The translations under genes were made by a program, and so were the position numbers. From the NCBI GenBank assembly GCA_014529385.2, contig CM043963.1, forward strand, positions 94,398,412 through 94,462,411: a stretch of 64,000 nt of DNA, written 5' to 3'. Source of the stretch: Adiantum capillus-veneris (taxonomy: Eukaryota > Streptophyta > Polypodiopsida > Polypodiales > Pteridaceae). The notes below the pieces were generated by a model, which was not told where the DNA came from, searched no databases, and was given only the letters and a program-made list of their open reading frames with translations. Positions within the stretch are counted from its first letter, which is position 1, and each line of letters begins with the position of its first letter. Below, piece by piece: positions 1 through 11,219 of the stretch.

Positions 1-2091
1 AGGCATGAGTGTTGGTAGCTCTGACAAAATGACTTTAATGTTACAAAAGTACTCTTCAAGCTCATAAGACCATGCCAATTCTACTTGTTGTGTCAACTTT
101 TGCAAAGGGTGAAGCAACTCCGAAACTAAGTGAATGAAGCGTGACATATACTTCACCTTTTGAATGAATGAGATTACCTCTTTGAGATTCTTGGGTGATG
201 GGAGCTCAATAAGAGCCTTTGCCTTTGAAGGGTCCACCTCAATGCCTTTATATGAAACCTTGTGACCAAGCAAGATCACTTCATCCTCACCTATGTGACA
301 CTTGTCGGGGTTGAGTTGACCTCCCATGTCGTAGAGCTTCTTTAAACCTTCTTGTACCCTTTGTAGATGCAATGATTTTGAGCTATAAATGCAAAAATCA
401 TCAATAAAAACCCTAATGGACTTTCCAAAGAATGCTTGAAACACCATGTTCATGAAGCATTGAAAATTTGCAGGAGCATTTGTCAGTCCAAATGGCATGA
501 CTCTAAAAGCATAACAACCCCAAGGAGTGATGAAGGTTGTTTTCAACTGATCTTCCAATGCAATACCTATTTGAAAGTAACCCGAGTAGCCATCACACAC
601 AGTGTACTTCTCATGACTAGCTACCTCATTTAGTATCTCATCTTGAAATGGGAGGGGAAAGTGATCTCTTTTTGTTGCCTCATTGAGTGGACGGTAATCC
701 ACACACACCCTCCACTTGCCATTTTTCTTAGGAGTGACAACAATGGGAGAGACCCACTCCGAATTCTCCACTGGATAAATGAAACCTGTTGCTAGAAGCT
801 TTCTTACCTCCTTGAGTAAATCCTACTCCTTGATGACTCCTAGCCTTCGTAGCTTCTGAGCCTTAGGTGTGGCCTCTGGCTTCAACTCAATTTTGTGTTG
901 AACAACATCTACACCACACACATCGGTGTAGTCTTTAGCAAAAAGCATAGGAAATTTCCTTAACACACCTTTGAGCTCCTCTCTTTCATCCTTTGTAAGT
1001 GTTGTAGATAACATACCTTCTAGCATTCTTTCATCTTCCACTTTTTGGTTTTCTTGGGAACCTATCTCTTCCAAACCTCGAGAAGAGGTCTCTTGGTTGT
1101 TTGGCTTAAACCTTACCCCCATGACTTTGATGGAAGACTCCTCTTCAGTAATGCTGCCGCTACTTTCTCCTTCTGAAGTGCTATCGGTCCAACCTTTCTC
1201 CGTCTCACTTTGAGATGATTCTTCATGGTGCTCCTCTTGGCATTGCTCCTTCATGTCAAAGACAACCTTCTTATGATTGTCATTCCTGCAAATTAGCTTT
1301 CCACTCTCCCAATCCTGCAAAGCTTGCATTTTCATTAGCCATGGTCTCCCTAGGATAAATGGGTAACCATTTCCTTTGGTAGACATGACATAGAAATCCA
1401 CTGCCTTCTTAATGCCAAAGGCCTCCATAGAGACATTTTTACAAATGCCTATGCACCTAGCCTTGCTATTGTTTGCCATTTTGACTTTAATTTCAGGTGT
1501 CTCATGGATGTGCATGCCTAGTCTTTGCATGAGTCCTTCTGTCATGATGCAAATTTGTGCACCCCCATCCACTAGACCTTTCCGAACCAATCTTCCTTTG
1601 ATGTAACAATCTAGCACAGGTGTGATATCCTCATTCATTTCAGCATGTGCAATTTTTACAACAGGAACCCTCTTTTTTATCTTTCTCATAGTGCTAATTG
1701 CCTTCGTTAAATCCCTCCTAACTTGTGGGCATAATGCAAGAAACTGAGGCCATGAGATATCAGGACCCTTACCTCTCATGTCTTCCAATAGGTTGTATGG
1801 AGCCATACCATGTCCAAGAGGGAAGTTTTGGAGGTTGATACGACGTCGAGTCCTCTTAGCTTCCTTGGTCTCCTTTGCCTTCTTTTCTCGTCCATGGTCA
1901 CTTTGTGATGTAACCCCTTCTTTCTCCTTACCTTTTCCTCGGCCACGCTTAATGCCATTTGCTTCCATGTCAACCTCATTTGAGTTTGTCACCTCTACCA
2001 CATGCACATTTGGGTCTGGAAAAGGTGGAACTCCTTCCACTCCTTGTGGAGGTGGTCTTGCTCCATTTGGCCTTTGTAGAAGTCGTGGTTG
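1..2091 (-). pseudogene. pol: gypsy protease and reverse transcriptase (pol, 5' part)
   Basis: This continues the gag frame. After the Pro-rich linker comes the aspartic protease with the catalytic block LVDGGAQICIM (about 1540-1572, the usual D-S/T-G being D-G-G), then RT. RT reads through to the window edge and shows KNGKWRVCVDYRPLN (about 680-725), a GYSGYFQIG block and the catalytic F-I-D-D motif at 394-408, the isoleucine form of the more usual F/Y-V-D-D. Two in-frame TAG codons interrupt the frame: 2092-2094 at the gag boundary and 823-825 just before RT. At the second, the sibling copy has CAG (53770-53772). RT itself appears open from 822 to 1. Inactive as one reading frame, but with an intact-looking RT core, which the sibling lacks. 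Confidence 0.85.
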
Positions 2092-2932
2092 CTAACTAGT
2101 TCCTTCACCTGCATTCATCACTGGGTAATTCAAGTTAGGTCTCCCTGGCTCCCCATGGGGCCAAGGACAATTATACATCCCATGTCCAGACTCACCGCAA
2201 TTCCAACATTGCAAGACTCTCCTAGGTCGTGAATCTCTCTCTTTAGACTTCTTTGCTTGTCCCTTTGGACCTACAGCTTGTGCAAGGTGAATTGACAAGC
2301 TGCTTAAAGATTCATTTAACTTCTCAATCACTTCCGCCATTACCTCAGGAAGTTCCCTAGATGTTGATGCTTGTGACTTACCTTTGGGTGTAAGACCTTC
2401 TATTGGAACCTCCCCCCTTAAGCACTTGAGTTTCCTATATTTCTCAGCAGCCCTAGTTTCAGCTGCTTCAAAGGTAGCAGGTGCACCGGCCTCAACTTTT
2501 ATCTTAAGGTCAGGAAAGAGTCCGGCTATGAACCTCTCCTTATTTAGGAAATCTGCACCATCACCAAGGTTAGAAACATTTCTCACCCATATAGCCCAAA
2601 GACGTAGAAACTCTTGCTTGTACAAGTAGTAGTCATCTAAGTCTTTTTGCTTATGAGAAACAATGTCTTGCCATAGCTTTTGAGTGTTTTGGGGATCAAA
2701 GAAGTATCTCTTGAAATGATTCACAACTTCCGTGTAATTCCCTTTAACTTCCTCAGGCAAAGAGTCAAACCAAGTGGTAGCATCTTTCCTAAGGACCACC
2801 TCAAACATCTCTACACGTTCTTGATCAGTTACTATCCTCTTGATACGACAAGACATCTTGAAATTTGCTAAAAATAATTCTGCATCCTCCAAAGAAAAGA
2901 GGATATCCGAACATTTGGCGTTGGGCCTCCAT
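2092..2932 (-). pseudogene. gag: gypsy Gag with CCHC zinc knuckle
   Basis: Gag packages the element RNA into cytoplasmic particles. The retrotransposon gag domain is clear (WFDSLPEEVKGNYTEV, FKRYFFDPQNTQKLWQDIV, ERFIAGLFPDLKIKVEAGAP) and is followed by one zinc knuckle, C-W-N-C-G-E-S-G-H-G-M-Y-N-C, near 2165-2210. The start by comparison with the sibling is the ATG at 2932-2930, but ten bases present in the sibling (near 51640-51650) are missing here near 2890, which puts that start out of frame with the rest of gag. The frame then runs to TAG at 2092-2094, where the sibling has a Gln codon. So this copy has both a frameshift near its start and a stop at the gag-protease boundary. Confidence 0.85.
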
Positions 2933-3017
2933 TGAATCGGTTTCAAAGTGACAACACGTTTTTGTTTTTCTTTCTTAAAAAATTTACACAATAATGTTTT
3001 CTAAATTGCAATCTATT

Positions 3018-3236
3018 CTACAACAAAATAAAAATATTCACATCAAATGACCTATGATAATCAATAAGAGGCAGGATGACAGGGTTTGGTGATGCAAGAA
3101 TCTCTCCTACTCTTTGGGCACCAAACATGAACACCATACGTTGTTGAAAATGGATTTTTCTACTAATTGCAATGTTTATTCTAATGTGTGGAGTGAAATG
3201 AGAGGGGAAAACCTCTATTCTTGGGCCATTATCCAT
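3018..3236 (-). CDS. leader microprotein b of gypsy copy 1 (72 aa, unknown function)
   Basis: A small ORF between the primer-binding site and gag. It starts MDNGP and ends IFILL, and contains KIHFQQ, FGAQRVGEI, SPNPVILPLIDYH. It matches the sORF at 51303 in copy 2 almost exactly and the sORF at 17855 in a distant element clearly (shared: NGP, FPF, VNI, FGA, GEI, SPNP, ILP, DYH, SF, IFIL). Against the distant element most codons agree in amino acid but differ at the third base, which is the pattern of selection on a protein. No recognised domain, signal peptide or clear membrane helix. The ATG overlaps the end of the upstream microprotein ORF by 8 bases. Confidence 0.65.
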   Translation of the reverse strand: MDNGPRIEVFPSHFTPHIRINIAISRKIHFQQRMVFMFGAQRVGEILASPNPVILPLIDYHRSFDVNIFILL

Positions 3237-3468
3237 GGTCTATGCATGACCTAATTCTTAAAACAAAAAAAATATAGACGTCCAAACTAAGGTCGTACCT
3301 AATGAGAGGCAAAATAAAAGGATTTACTGATGCGTTTATCTCTGCCAACCTAAGAGGACCTAAAATTCTACGAATTACACGTTGAAATTGCAACTTAGTA
3401 CTAACAATTATGTGTACCTTTTGCCATGCAATGGGAATGAAGGGATCATACAAATTCTTGTGATTCAT
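3229..3468 (-). CDS. leader microprotein a of gypsy copy 1 (79 aa, unknown function)
   Basis: The first of two small leader ORFs after the PBS. It begins MNHKNLYDPF and contains KLQFQRVIRRILGPLRL, INASVNPFILPLIRYD and DVYIF. It aligns with microprotein b of the same element (F-PF, V-I, K-FQ, G-[PA], EI-AS-NP-ILPLI-Y, S-DV-IF), so the pair arose by tandem duplication. The reading frame runs nine residues past the LF end seen in copy 2 (51069-51281) because one base is lost in the run that encodes the end (FFVL against FVLF), so its tail overlaps the start of b. Function unknown. Confidence 0.55.
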   Translation of the reverse strand: MNHKNLYDPFIPIAWQKVHIIVSTKLQFQRVIRRILGPLRLAEINASVNPFILPLIRYDLSLDVYIFFVLRIRSCIDHG

Positions 3469-3522
3469 GCAAGCTACTTGATTATGCTAAAGGTTGAGCC
3501 TTCACAAAAATACACAAGCCGT

Positions 3523-3539
3523 CCTCAGTGGAGGCACCA
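3523..3539 (-). promoter_or_regulatory. primer-binding site of gypsy copy 1
   Basis: On the minus strand TGGTGCCTCCACTGAGG starts three bases after the LTR end. Copy 2 has TGGTGCCCCCACGGAGG and the element at 15323 has TGGTGCCCCAACTGAGG at the same place. I could not assign the priming tRNA from memory. Confidence 0.7.
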
Positions 3540-3542
3540 ATT

Positions 3543-5779
3543 TGAGGCGGTCCGGGGCGGGCAACAAGAAGAGTGGCATCTAAACACCCTTCGAGGCTCC
3601 CGTGCTGCTCAATTGGGGCTGGGGCAAGCACAATCAGAGACAACAACAACCCACAGCCAGAAACCAAACAAGAAAAGGGGCACCACCTAGTTGTAGATGC
3701 GAACTAGGACGCACGTGATATCTCCTTGTACTCAAAAGCACAAAGAGAGGGGAATGCAAGATAGACACACACACCAAACACAAACATTCACCACGCCAGA
3801 GAGAGGTAAAGAGCACAAATCAACTTGAGCAACTCAGTATTAGCCTTAAAGACTAGATGCACACAAAGCTTGATGAGAAATAGAGAGACAACACAAAACT
3901 TGACCTTGTTGCCAATACACAAATTGTCTTAGGGTCACGGGAGCCCTCTCACCGAGCAACCTCTTACAATTGACCTTTTAGGCAAACAATTCAACAAGCC
4001 CTCAAACCACCAAGCATGAAATGGCACAACAAACTTCAAGGACAATATACCTTCAACCACCTGATGAGCCAACTTATCAAGTCAATTTGGAGACAAGAGT
4101 CGTAGTTGCAGCATACAATTGCACCCAAAACTATAAATCTTATTTATGCACAAGAGTAGGCTACAAGTGTGATTGTAGAGTATGGTATCACTCCACTCCT
4201 CTAGATGGCATAACTAACTTCAAGCTTCTCCATGCACCTATGTGTAGTGATGGAATAGAGCACTCACAATGCACACACTCTACACAACTAGGCTTCAAGA
4301 GTGGTATGTTATGTTTTGAGAATGGTATGGTGTAGTGTGATCATGTGATGATTTACAAGGGAGAGAAGGGCTCTATTTATAGGTTTTAGAAGCCCCGATT
4401 TGGATTAGGCCTAATCAAGTTTATTTGAAGGAATAAAAGATTATGCATATTTTTATTTTTTTTAATGAGGGTGGGTCTCTCTTGTCCTTTGAGTCACATG
4501 GATGTGGGCTCAAGGGAAGAGAATTATTGAGGATGAAAGGAGAGAGGATGGAGTGAATAATTTGGGAGTGCCTACTCTAGTAGAGGGTGCATTTTACAAT
4601 AAGGTTAGTGGTTAGTAGTTAGTAATTATCACTAAAAAATATTTACAAAATCATTCACCAAATGGTGAGATATATGATGAGAAAAGTTAGGGAAGGGATA
4701 AACTTGTAAAGCAAGGTTGAAGCTTGGAGAAGTTGACATTCACCTCTTTACAACACCGGTAGAAGAAGCGGTCAACATGGCAAAGTAACGCGTGTCGATG
4801 AAGCTATGTTATCTTCAAACCTTGGAAAATTCATAATAAAATCCTTCATTTGCAGAGGTTATCCTTGGATTTTTGGTGATTTTTTGAAGTTCTTTACAAA
4901 GATGAAGAGAGTATGGTAATATGGACATATATGTAGAGAGAAAGGGGGACACATAGGGTGTAGAAATGGATGATGAAGGCTATGGAGGTGTGAGAGATGT
5001 GGCAATGGTGAAGAGGGTGAATTAGGACATGGGAGTGGGAAGGAGAGGGAGGAGTGTGTGTGAAAGAGGAAAATGATAAAGTGGAAGAGAGAGTGTGGCT
5101 GCATAGCATGGGCAAACTGGGGTCCACCAATATAATCATAGCTCACAGCTCGTAGCTCAAAAAAATATGAAAACATTTGAGGTGAAAGGTCAGCTCATGA
5201 GCTACAACTTTTGTTTGTATCACCTTTCCAAATTCGGGGAGCATGTGATCTTTAAAAATTCAGGAAAACTGACTGTTTTTTCCACTGCACAAGGTCCTTG
5301 TGAGGTCTTTCTTTGGATGATTCTTTTGAATACCTCCAAGAGTGAGCTCCCCATGGTGCATGAATGCATTCCACAGATCCCTTCTTCTAGGGGATGAGAG
5401 AGAAAGTCACACACACACACACAGGCTCCCTTTACACAAGGGGAATTAGGGACACATGTCAGCTCCCTAGCCTAGATGCCCACAAGGTGTGCCCAATTCC
5501 TATTGGATGGCCTTGGAGGTGGACCAATGAGAATTAGGCTAGAGTAAATCTAGTTTAATTAATTTGAGAACACTTAATAAAAGAACCAATGAGAATTCAG
5601 TCTCCTAGAAGACTATTGAACAGTCTCCCAAGGGGTCCAATGAGCATTCAGGAGCCCAATGACTTGCCTGATTCCTATTGGCCAGGAGGCAAAGGGGTCC
5701 AATGAGAGTTTAGTTTAATTATTAAATTACCTAAAGCTCTCACAAAAGGGGAAAGGGGGACACATGTCAGAAGGCTATC
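3543..5779 (-). repeat. 5' LTR of gypsy copy 1 (outer edge uncertain)
   Basis: The inner end is the CA at 3544-3543 on the minus strand, followed by the PBS. A TATAAATA box lies at 4374-4381 (minus strand), so U3 extends to higher coordinates and R-U5 to lower ones. Near the U5 end a 7-bp hairpin, CCTAGTT with AACTAGG (3686-3708), matches the same hairpin in the other gypsy LTRs. Segments 4860-5400 match 49060-49400 of copy 2 in reverse, while other parts do not match, so this LTR is a diverged subfamily. No reliable protein: the 104-codon ORF at 4021-4335 lies inside the LTR. Confidence 0.65.
4374..4381 (-). promoter_or_regulatory. TATA box of gypsy copy 1 LTR
   Basis: TATAAATA followed by GAGCCC on the minus strand, placed between the U3 part shared with copy 2 and the U5 hairpin. 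Transcription would be expected to start about 30 bases further, near 4340. Confidence 0.5.
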
Positions 5780-5828
5780 ACTTATGTTGCTTAACTGTGA
5801 TAGGCCTGACTTGGGGAGGTCCAATGAG
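5524..5828 (+). promoter_or_regulatory. cluster of CCAATGAG motifs
   Basis: CCAATGAG occurs at 5524, 5585, 5637, 5699 and 5821, with CCAATGAC at 5656. Flanks also recur (ATTCCTATTGG, GGGGTCCAATGAG). They lie in or next to the presumed U3 of gypsy copy 1 and may be CCAAT-type promoter elements or simply the remains of a short tandem repeat. Confidence 0.4.
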
Positions 5829-6970
5829 GGCTGAGCAAGAGCAAATAGCAAGAGGGATCGCCCAAGAGAGAGAGAGGGGGCTGATTTTTGCAAGGCATTA
5901 TCACACACACACTCACACAATATCATGTGTGAAGAAAGAGAAGACTATCTCTTCTCAAGCTTTAATGGAGAGCTCATCACCTACTCCAAGCTTGTGAGAT
6001 AGAAGCCTACATCGACATACTCTTGGCATGTGGATGCAAATCCAACCAAGAGCCAAGCTTCAATGCATGCCATCTCCTCTACCATGCTAATTACTAAGCT
6101 AAGCTATGCTAATATGAGTGATTATGTGAGGATATGTACATCTTTCTCGTAAGATACTCCTTCCTCTCAGTATACTCTCATACCCTGCTAGCTCTCACCA
6201 TCTTCGAAGGTGTGTGAGGTCTTGGGTCTGAGAACGGGGATAATTCAAGTTGTGTTTACTACGTGTTTTGCTTAGTGCATGAAGCTTTCATCTTCATTGC
6301 ACTAGCTAGTCTTGAAGGAACACAAAGAATTGTATTGTACATTGTCTCTCTTGATGGGAGAAACCATAATACAAAGCCTTTTGGAGGGGGGACCGGCTCC
6401 ATGCAAATCCGGTCCTCAATTGTTGTCAATAGCTTAATTTCTCTCTCTTTTGAAAGTATTGTTGATGCTATCTAACTAGGTGTTATGCTTTTTGTTGCTC
6501 TCTCCACCCAAGCACCCTTGTAATTCTCATTAGGAATCTATGCTAATGAAATGCTCACTATGTTCATGCTAATTTCCGCTACACATAAGTTTTTAGACCA
6601 TTAAATGTTACAAATTGTATAGATGTGTAAATTGTATATTTTGTGCATAGACCCCTGGGGAGAGGTATCAATCATCCATTAATAATATTATGAGGGCTAT
6701 CAAACAATTGGGGTCTCTAGGATTTAAACCATCACATAATAAGATGAATTTGGTTAAGAAACTGAGGAGGTAATATTATTCTTTGAGTACTTTTTGTCTT
6801 TGAACAGATTCATTCTTACTAATTTCTTTATGAAATTGGGAGACATGATTTTTTAGCAAAATACTAGCATCTCCATGGGATAGTCTTGTTTACCTATGTG
6901 GTGCAATCTATAGTTAGGATGGTTTGAGTTTGAGTTTATACATAAACTATCTTGGTTAGGAAAACTAGAC
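5829..6970. other. unassigned DNA
   Basis: No convincing coding region. It may contain the outer part of the copy 1 LTR (to about 6480); a second GGGCTATCA occurs at 6692-6700 and could mark another element edge. Nothing else is recognised. Confidence 0.4.
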
Positions 6971-7504
6971 ATGATTATAGCACTATTACGCTACAAATAC
7001 ATGGATGATCTACTTCTTATTAATAATAAGTTTGTAAATAGATGTTTGTTGCATTGCAACCCCTTTTCCGTAGAGGATCCCTTTTCTATATATCCTTTGA
7101 ACATATTGGAACTCAAGAAAACATCCCAACAATATTCTATGGTGTTTTTGAGCATGCAAATAACACTTCATAGGCCATTCATTGGGGGATACCAATCATC
7201 CCTTGCTTGGAAGAAGGACAAATTTCCTTGTGATAATATAACCTTTATTCAAGCCCAAAGCAACGGACCTTTAAAAATGGTTACTATGGTATGCTTATCA
7301 CAATTACTACCTACCATATATAAAGCTTCCCATGCTACACATGAGATGATAGACATACATAAGCGTATTACTTTGTTTGAAAAATATGGGTTTGCTAGGA
7401 AGACACTTATTAAGATTATTTTGAAGTTCCTACTTGAAAATAAGTTTCTTGGAATTAAATATAATGTAAATTTGGTTATTGATGAATCAATGGAAGGGGG
7501 ATAG
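6971..7504 (+). pseudogene. reverse-transcriptase fragment, Penelope-like or related non-LTR type
   Basis: A 177-codon ORF starting with RT palm sequence RYKYMDDLLLINN, a Y-M-D-D active-site block of the R-Y-x-D-D-L-L kind seen in Penelope-like and some other non-LTR RTs rather than in LTR elements. It goes on with YPLNILELKKTS, a FLSMQI block, YQSSLAWKKDKFP, a VCLSQLLPTIYKASHAT stretch and a basic LIKIILKFLLENK tail, in the order expected of palm followed by thumb. The finger domain, any endonuclease and the rest are missing: upstream sequence (6600-6970) has no matching ORF. No LTRs flank it. The ATG at 6971 is merely the first Met in the open frame. Family assignment is from memory of motif style and is tentative. 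Confidence 0.5.
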
Positions 7505-7560
7505 GTCCACTTGGTGGCCTATCTCCCACTAGGTGGATCTTTTTCAGCGTTGGGGATGGC

Positions 7561-7565
<5 letters not shown>

Positions 7566-7615
<50 letters not shown>

Positions 7616-7622
7616 ACACACA
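7566..7622. repeat. (CA)n microsatellite
   Basis: An almost pure CA dinucleotide run just after the RT fragment, with one CCC break near 7613. Confidence 0.95.
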
Positions 7623-10427
7623 CCTAAGTACTCATACAACTAATATTAGCCTAGTACAAAGGCCAACTCTATACCAGGTTTGATTTAGGATTGGAAATTT
7701 TGAGCCCCTGCAACCCCTCAAAACAATCCCCCCCTCTCTCCTTGGGAGTGGGCCCTCCCACATCACTTTGATGAGTTTTTGGCCACTCAAGCATATATGG
7801 TCCCTCACCATCCATAGGGTGCATGAAATATGGGACACTACCCCAAAATAGGGTAATTGGCATTCATTGCTGGGATACCAAATTAAATGACTGTAGTACA
7901 CATTGAGTAATAAGTTCACGCTTGTCCGCTTACCTTCTCTACCTAACGACCTTGCTGCTGAATGATCTCTGTGCACCTGCACATTGCATGATGATATTTT
8001 TCTCCTCTCTTCTCTCCCATTCTATTCCGTATGTAGAGGGCCATGGTGGCTTTTGTTTGTAGCTAGGCACTTTGGGAGTCGAGTAGAAATCAAATGGAAT
8101 CATACATGCAGGTCTGCCTCATCACTCCTTCCACCGATGGACTACTATATCAGGTGAGGAAGGCCCTGAGCCCCTCACTTAGTCTTGTATTTTGCGTGGT
8201 TTTGTGTTGGAATAAAGAGAGATTTGAGGGCTTTCCTAGAGGCTTGCCTATTGTCTAACCATGGAGCAAGTAGAAAAGGATGGTACTTCTCAGGTTCGCA
8301 TTTTATTTTAAAAAAGTATTCTTTTAGTGGTTTTTTGCACCAGACGTTCTGGTTTCATATGGTTTGCAAGAAAACTTTCTAAACTATTTAAGAGGGATGG
8401 TATAGCTTGGGGTTTATCAGCCATGAGAAGTAAACCAGTTGGTCCATTTATTTACGTGTTTCTTTCATCTTTTTAGACGACACCATGGCTTTGCTTAAAA
8501 AAATTGTTTTTGTTCTCGAAAGACTTTGCTTGATATGTTTTGACTTGGGGCATGAAAGTCATTTGGCCTTAGTAGATGAGTGAGGATTGGGTGGTTAGAC
8601 CCTTGTCACGAGCAAACTTAAACATAGTAAGGGCTAACTTGGATACTTTCGGTAAAAAAAAAGGGGGGCCGCCCATTAAGTGCCGAGCAAGTACTTGTCT
8701 GATTGTCAGCTGCCGAATTTATTTAACTACCTAAGGTTTAGTGCACCTTATTTTGTTTCTTGCTAGGGTTTAAAATGTGTTTTACATAATTAAGAAAGGC
8801 TTTTGTGTTCCACACACTGTGTGATTGATGACTGCACGGTTGTAGGTTTCTCTGCACCAAGGCTCTGGATGACATATTTTTAAAAAAGACTAGATTTTGG
8901 CAATCCTTTTGATGTATAAGGTTAAATTAGCATTGGGTCATACCCATGCACTTCACAAATGCAATTTTAGCCACTAACGGGCAAGATACACCAGGGATTC
9001 ATCCACGTACTGGCCATGTATAATGGAATTACTGTATGTAAACGGGATACGGTTGATAGGCCTCTATTTTCATTTGACACTTGGTCTTTGTTGGACTGCT
9101 AGAGTATTAATGATGTTGCATTTGGAATGATGTATTGTACACTGTGGTCAGAGTCGTACACTATGGTCAGAGTCATCCTGCATGCCATAATGGTGGTCTT
9201 TTGATAACAATACCATAACTGAATAGACTACATTTAATGGATTTGTTCACATAAGGCATGGCTTCATCACACTTATACAGTTTTGGTTCCTCTTACCCAA
9301 TCTAATCTAGTGGATTTGTTTGGCTTGATATGCGTAGTTGATACTTTTTTGCTTAAGCCAAGCAACGAACAACTGTTTAATATGTAACACAATGTTTTTT
9401 TTTGGAGGCTATATCTGACAAGGATACTATGATTGGCTTGAAGGTTTTAAGGATGGAGGTGGTCAGAGCGTTAGTCTAGATGAATTGCTTGACTCATTTT
9501 TTGCCTCATTAAATAAGAGAATGACAAACTTGCTGTGTAAATTTTAAAAGATGTATGGATGAGGAGTAGGCACAAAGTAACCTTGAGCCATTGTTGGTAT
9601 TAGAAACTTGGATTAGAAGGGGTGTTAGCCTTCTTATCAGTATGATATATATGTAAATATCTATTTAAGGTCTATTAAAAAGCTTCTACAAAGTGTAGCA
9701 GCCAAACAATCCCTCCGTCAAATGGAGATACTGGTCTCGTAAAAGAGAGCACCCGTTGTCGGTCTAAATTTGTCACCGATGGAGGAACCTGAGTAGAGTA
9801 GATGTAGGATGGCCATGCCTGCAAATAACAAAGAGAAACCTATAACAGTCATGGTCACAAAAAACTAGCCACAAATAATCTTAATTTTTTTGCTTGTTCT
9901 CACCGCCTCAAGATTCAGGTCCACTGGAGGCAATGTCACACCTCGGGTGGGAGCCCACCTCGGATATGAACCAGCCAAAAGCAGAAGCAGATGGCTGCTC
10001 CCCAACCAGATGGTCTCTCGTTTGATGTCTACATTATAGAGAGCAATATGAGATTTGTTTTTCTCCCTCTACTCACTCATCTATATATATGCACACAAGC
10101 ACGTAGATACATATACATACTAGTAGACCTAAGCAGGGGCTAGTAGTGTCAAAGGTCAAGTGGCACCTCTTTAGATATCATCACAGTCTCAACCGTGGTA
10201 AAACCAAAGGTACGTTGCAGTAATTCATGTATGAGTGGATCAATGACCGCAATGCCACGATTTAAAAAAGACTATACCCAAGATGAAGTGTGTAACCTTT
10301 GGGTACTATGCATAAACAAATATATACGTAAACACCTCCCTATAATTTAAGTATTTACAATTATGTACTCTCTACAATTAAGTATAATTTAAGTATATAA
10401 AATTATGTAAATGTAGTCATCGTTTTG
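7623..10427. other. unassigned DNA
   Basis: No supported gene. A 19-bp perfect-but-one tandem duplication (unit GTACACTGTGGTCAGAGTC) lies at 9137-9174. The short ORFs on either strand show no conserved features and no codon signal. Confidence 0.5.
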
Positions 10428-10860
10428 AGTAGAGATAAAGTGCTATGGACGTAAATGTAGCCATCATTTTGTGTTGTGCGCAGTGCGAGAGTGCTCCTGC
10501 TTCTGTAGAGTGCTTTGAAGAAGAGCTTCTTTATTGTGCTTCTTGTGCATCATCTCTTCGCGTCAGCTCCTTGTTTGAGGGATTATTGTGCGCATTGCAT
10601 CTCTACCTTCATTCTGAGGTATGATACCGTTGAAAGCACTCCAACCTAATTGCGTGTCCATGGGGAGAAAGAGAGGGAGATAGGAAGAAACATACAAAGA
10701 TAGAGAAGGTAAGGAGCAGAAAGTAAACAATCATTTCAAAATTCCATCGTTTTCACCTAAAGAAGGCTTCTTCAAAGCACTATACAGAAGCGGAAGCATA
10801 CGTGCATTGTGCACACCACAAAATGGTTGCTTCGTCTACAACCATTGCTCTTTATCTCCT
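10428..10860. mobile_element. inverted-repeat (foldback/MITE-like) element
   Basis: The arm at about 10428-10527 is repeated in reverse at about 10765-10860. Matching blocks include GCTTCTGTAGAGTGCTTTG with its reverse (CAAAGCACTATACAGAAGC), CATTTTGTG with CACAAAATG, and GATAAAG with CTTTATC. The loop is about 240 bp. The arms are roughly 80 percent alike by eye. It could be a MITE, a foldback element or a hairpin small-RNA precursor. No clear target-site duplication was found; the right side runs straight into the CT microsatellite. Confidence 0.6.
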
Positions 10861-10877
10861 TGTAAGCTCACATGCTC

Positions 10878-10880
<3 letters not shown>

Positions 10881-10913
<33 letters not shown>

Positions 10914-10960
10914 CCCTCTATCTCTCTTTCTCTCTATACCTATTTCTTTATCTCCCTCCC

Positions 10961-11002
<42 letters not shown>

Positions 11003-11051
11003 CTCCCCTGTTATCTCTCTCTCCCTCTCTTTCTCTATCTCTACCTCTCTT

Positions 11052-11087
<36 letters not shown>

Positions 11088-11132
11088 TATCTCTATTCTC
11101 TCTCTCTCTCCCTCTCTTTCTATATCTCTTCC

Positions 11133-11219
<87 letters not shown>

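Larger units (their letters stand above)
1..5779 (-). mobile_element. Ty3/gypsy LTR retrotransposon, copy 1 (5' half, cut by window edge)
   Basis: Reading on the minus strand, the order is LTR, primer-binding site, two leader sORFs, gag with a zinc knuckle, protease and reverse transcriptase; RNase H, integrase and the 3' LTR lie beyond position 1. It is a sibling of the plus-strand element at 48290-58633: gag, protease and RT match closely and the LTRs match in parts (for example 4860-5400 against 49060-49400 reversed). The inner LTR edge at 3543 is firm. The outer edge is not: GGCTATCA at 5772-5779 is the reverse of the TGATAGCC that starts the sibling LTR, but CCAATGAG motifs run on past it, so the LTR may reach about 6480. 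Confidence 0.85.

Noticed and set aside
4021-4335. 104-codon ORF with several Cys residues
   Set aside because: It lies inside the LTR of gypsy copy 1 near the TATA box and is not present in the sibling LTR.
5772-5779. GGCTATCA as the firm outer edge of the copy 1 LTR
   Set aside because: It matches the sibling LTR start in reverse, but similar motifs continue beyond it and no target copy can be checked, so it is given only as a provisional edge.
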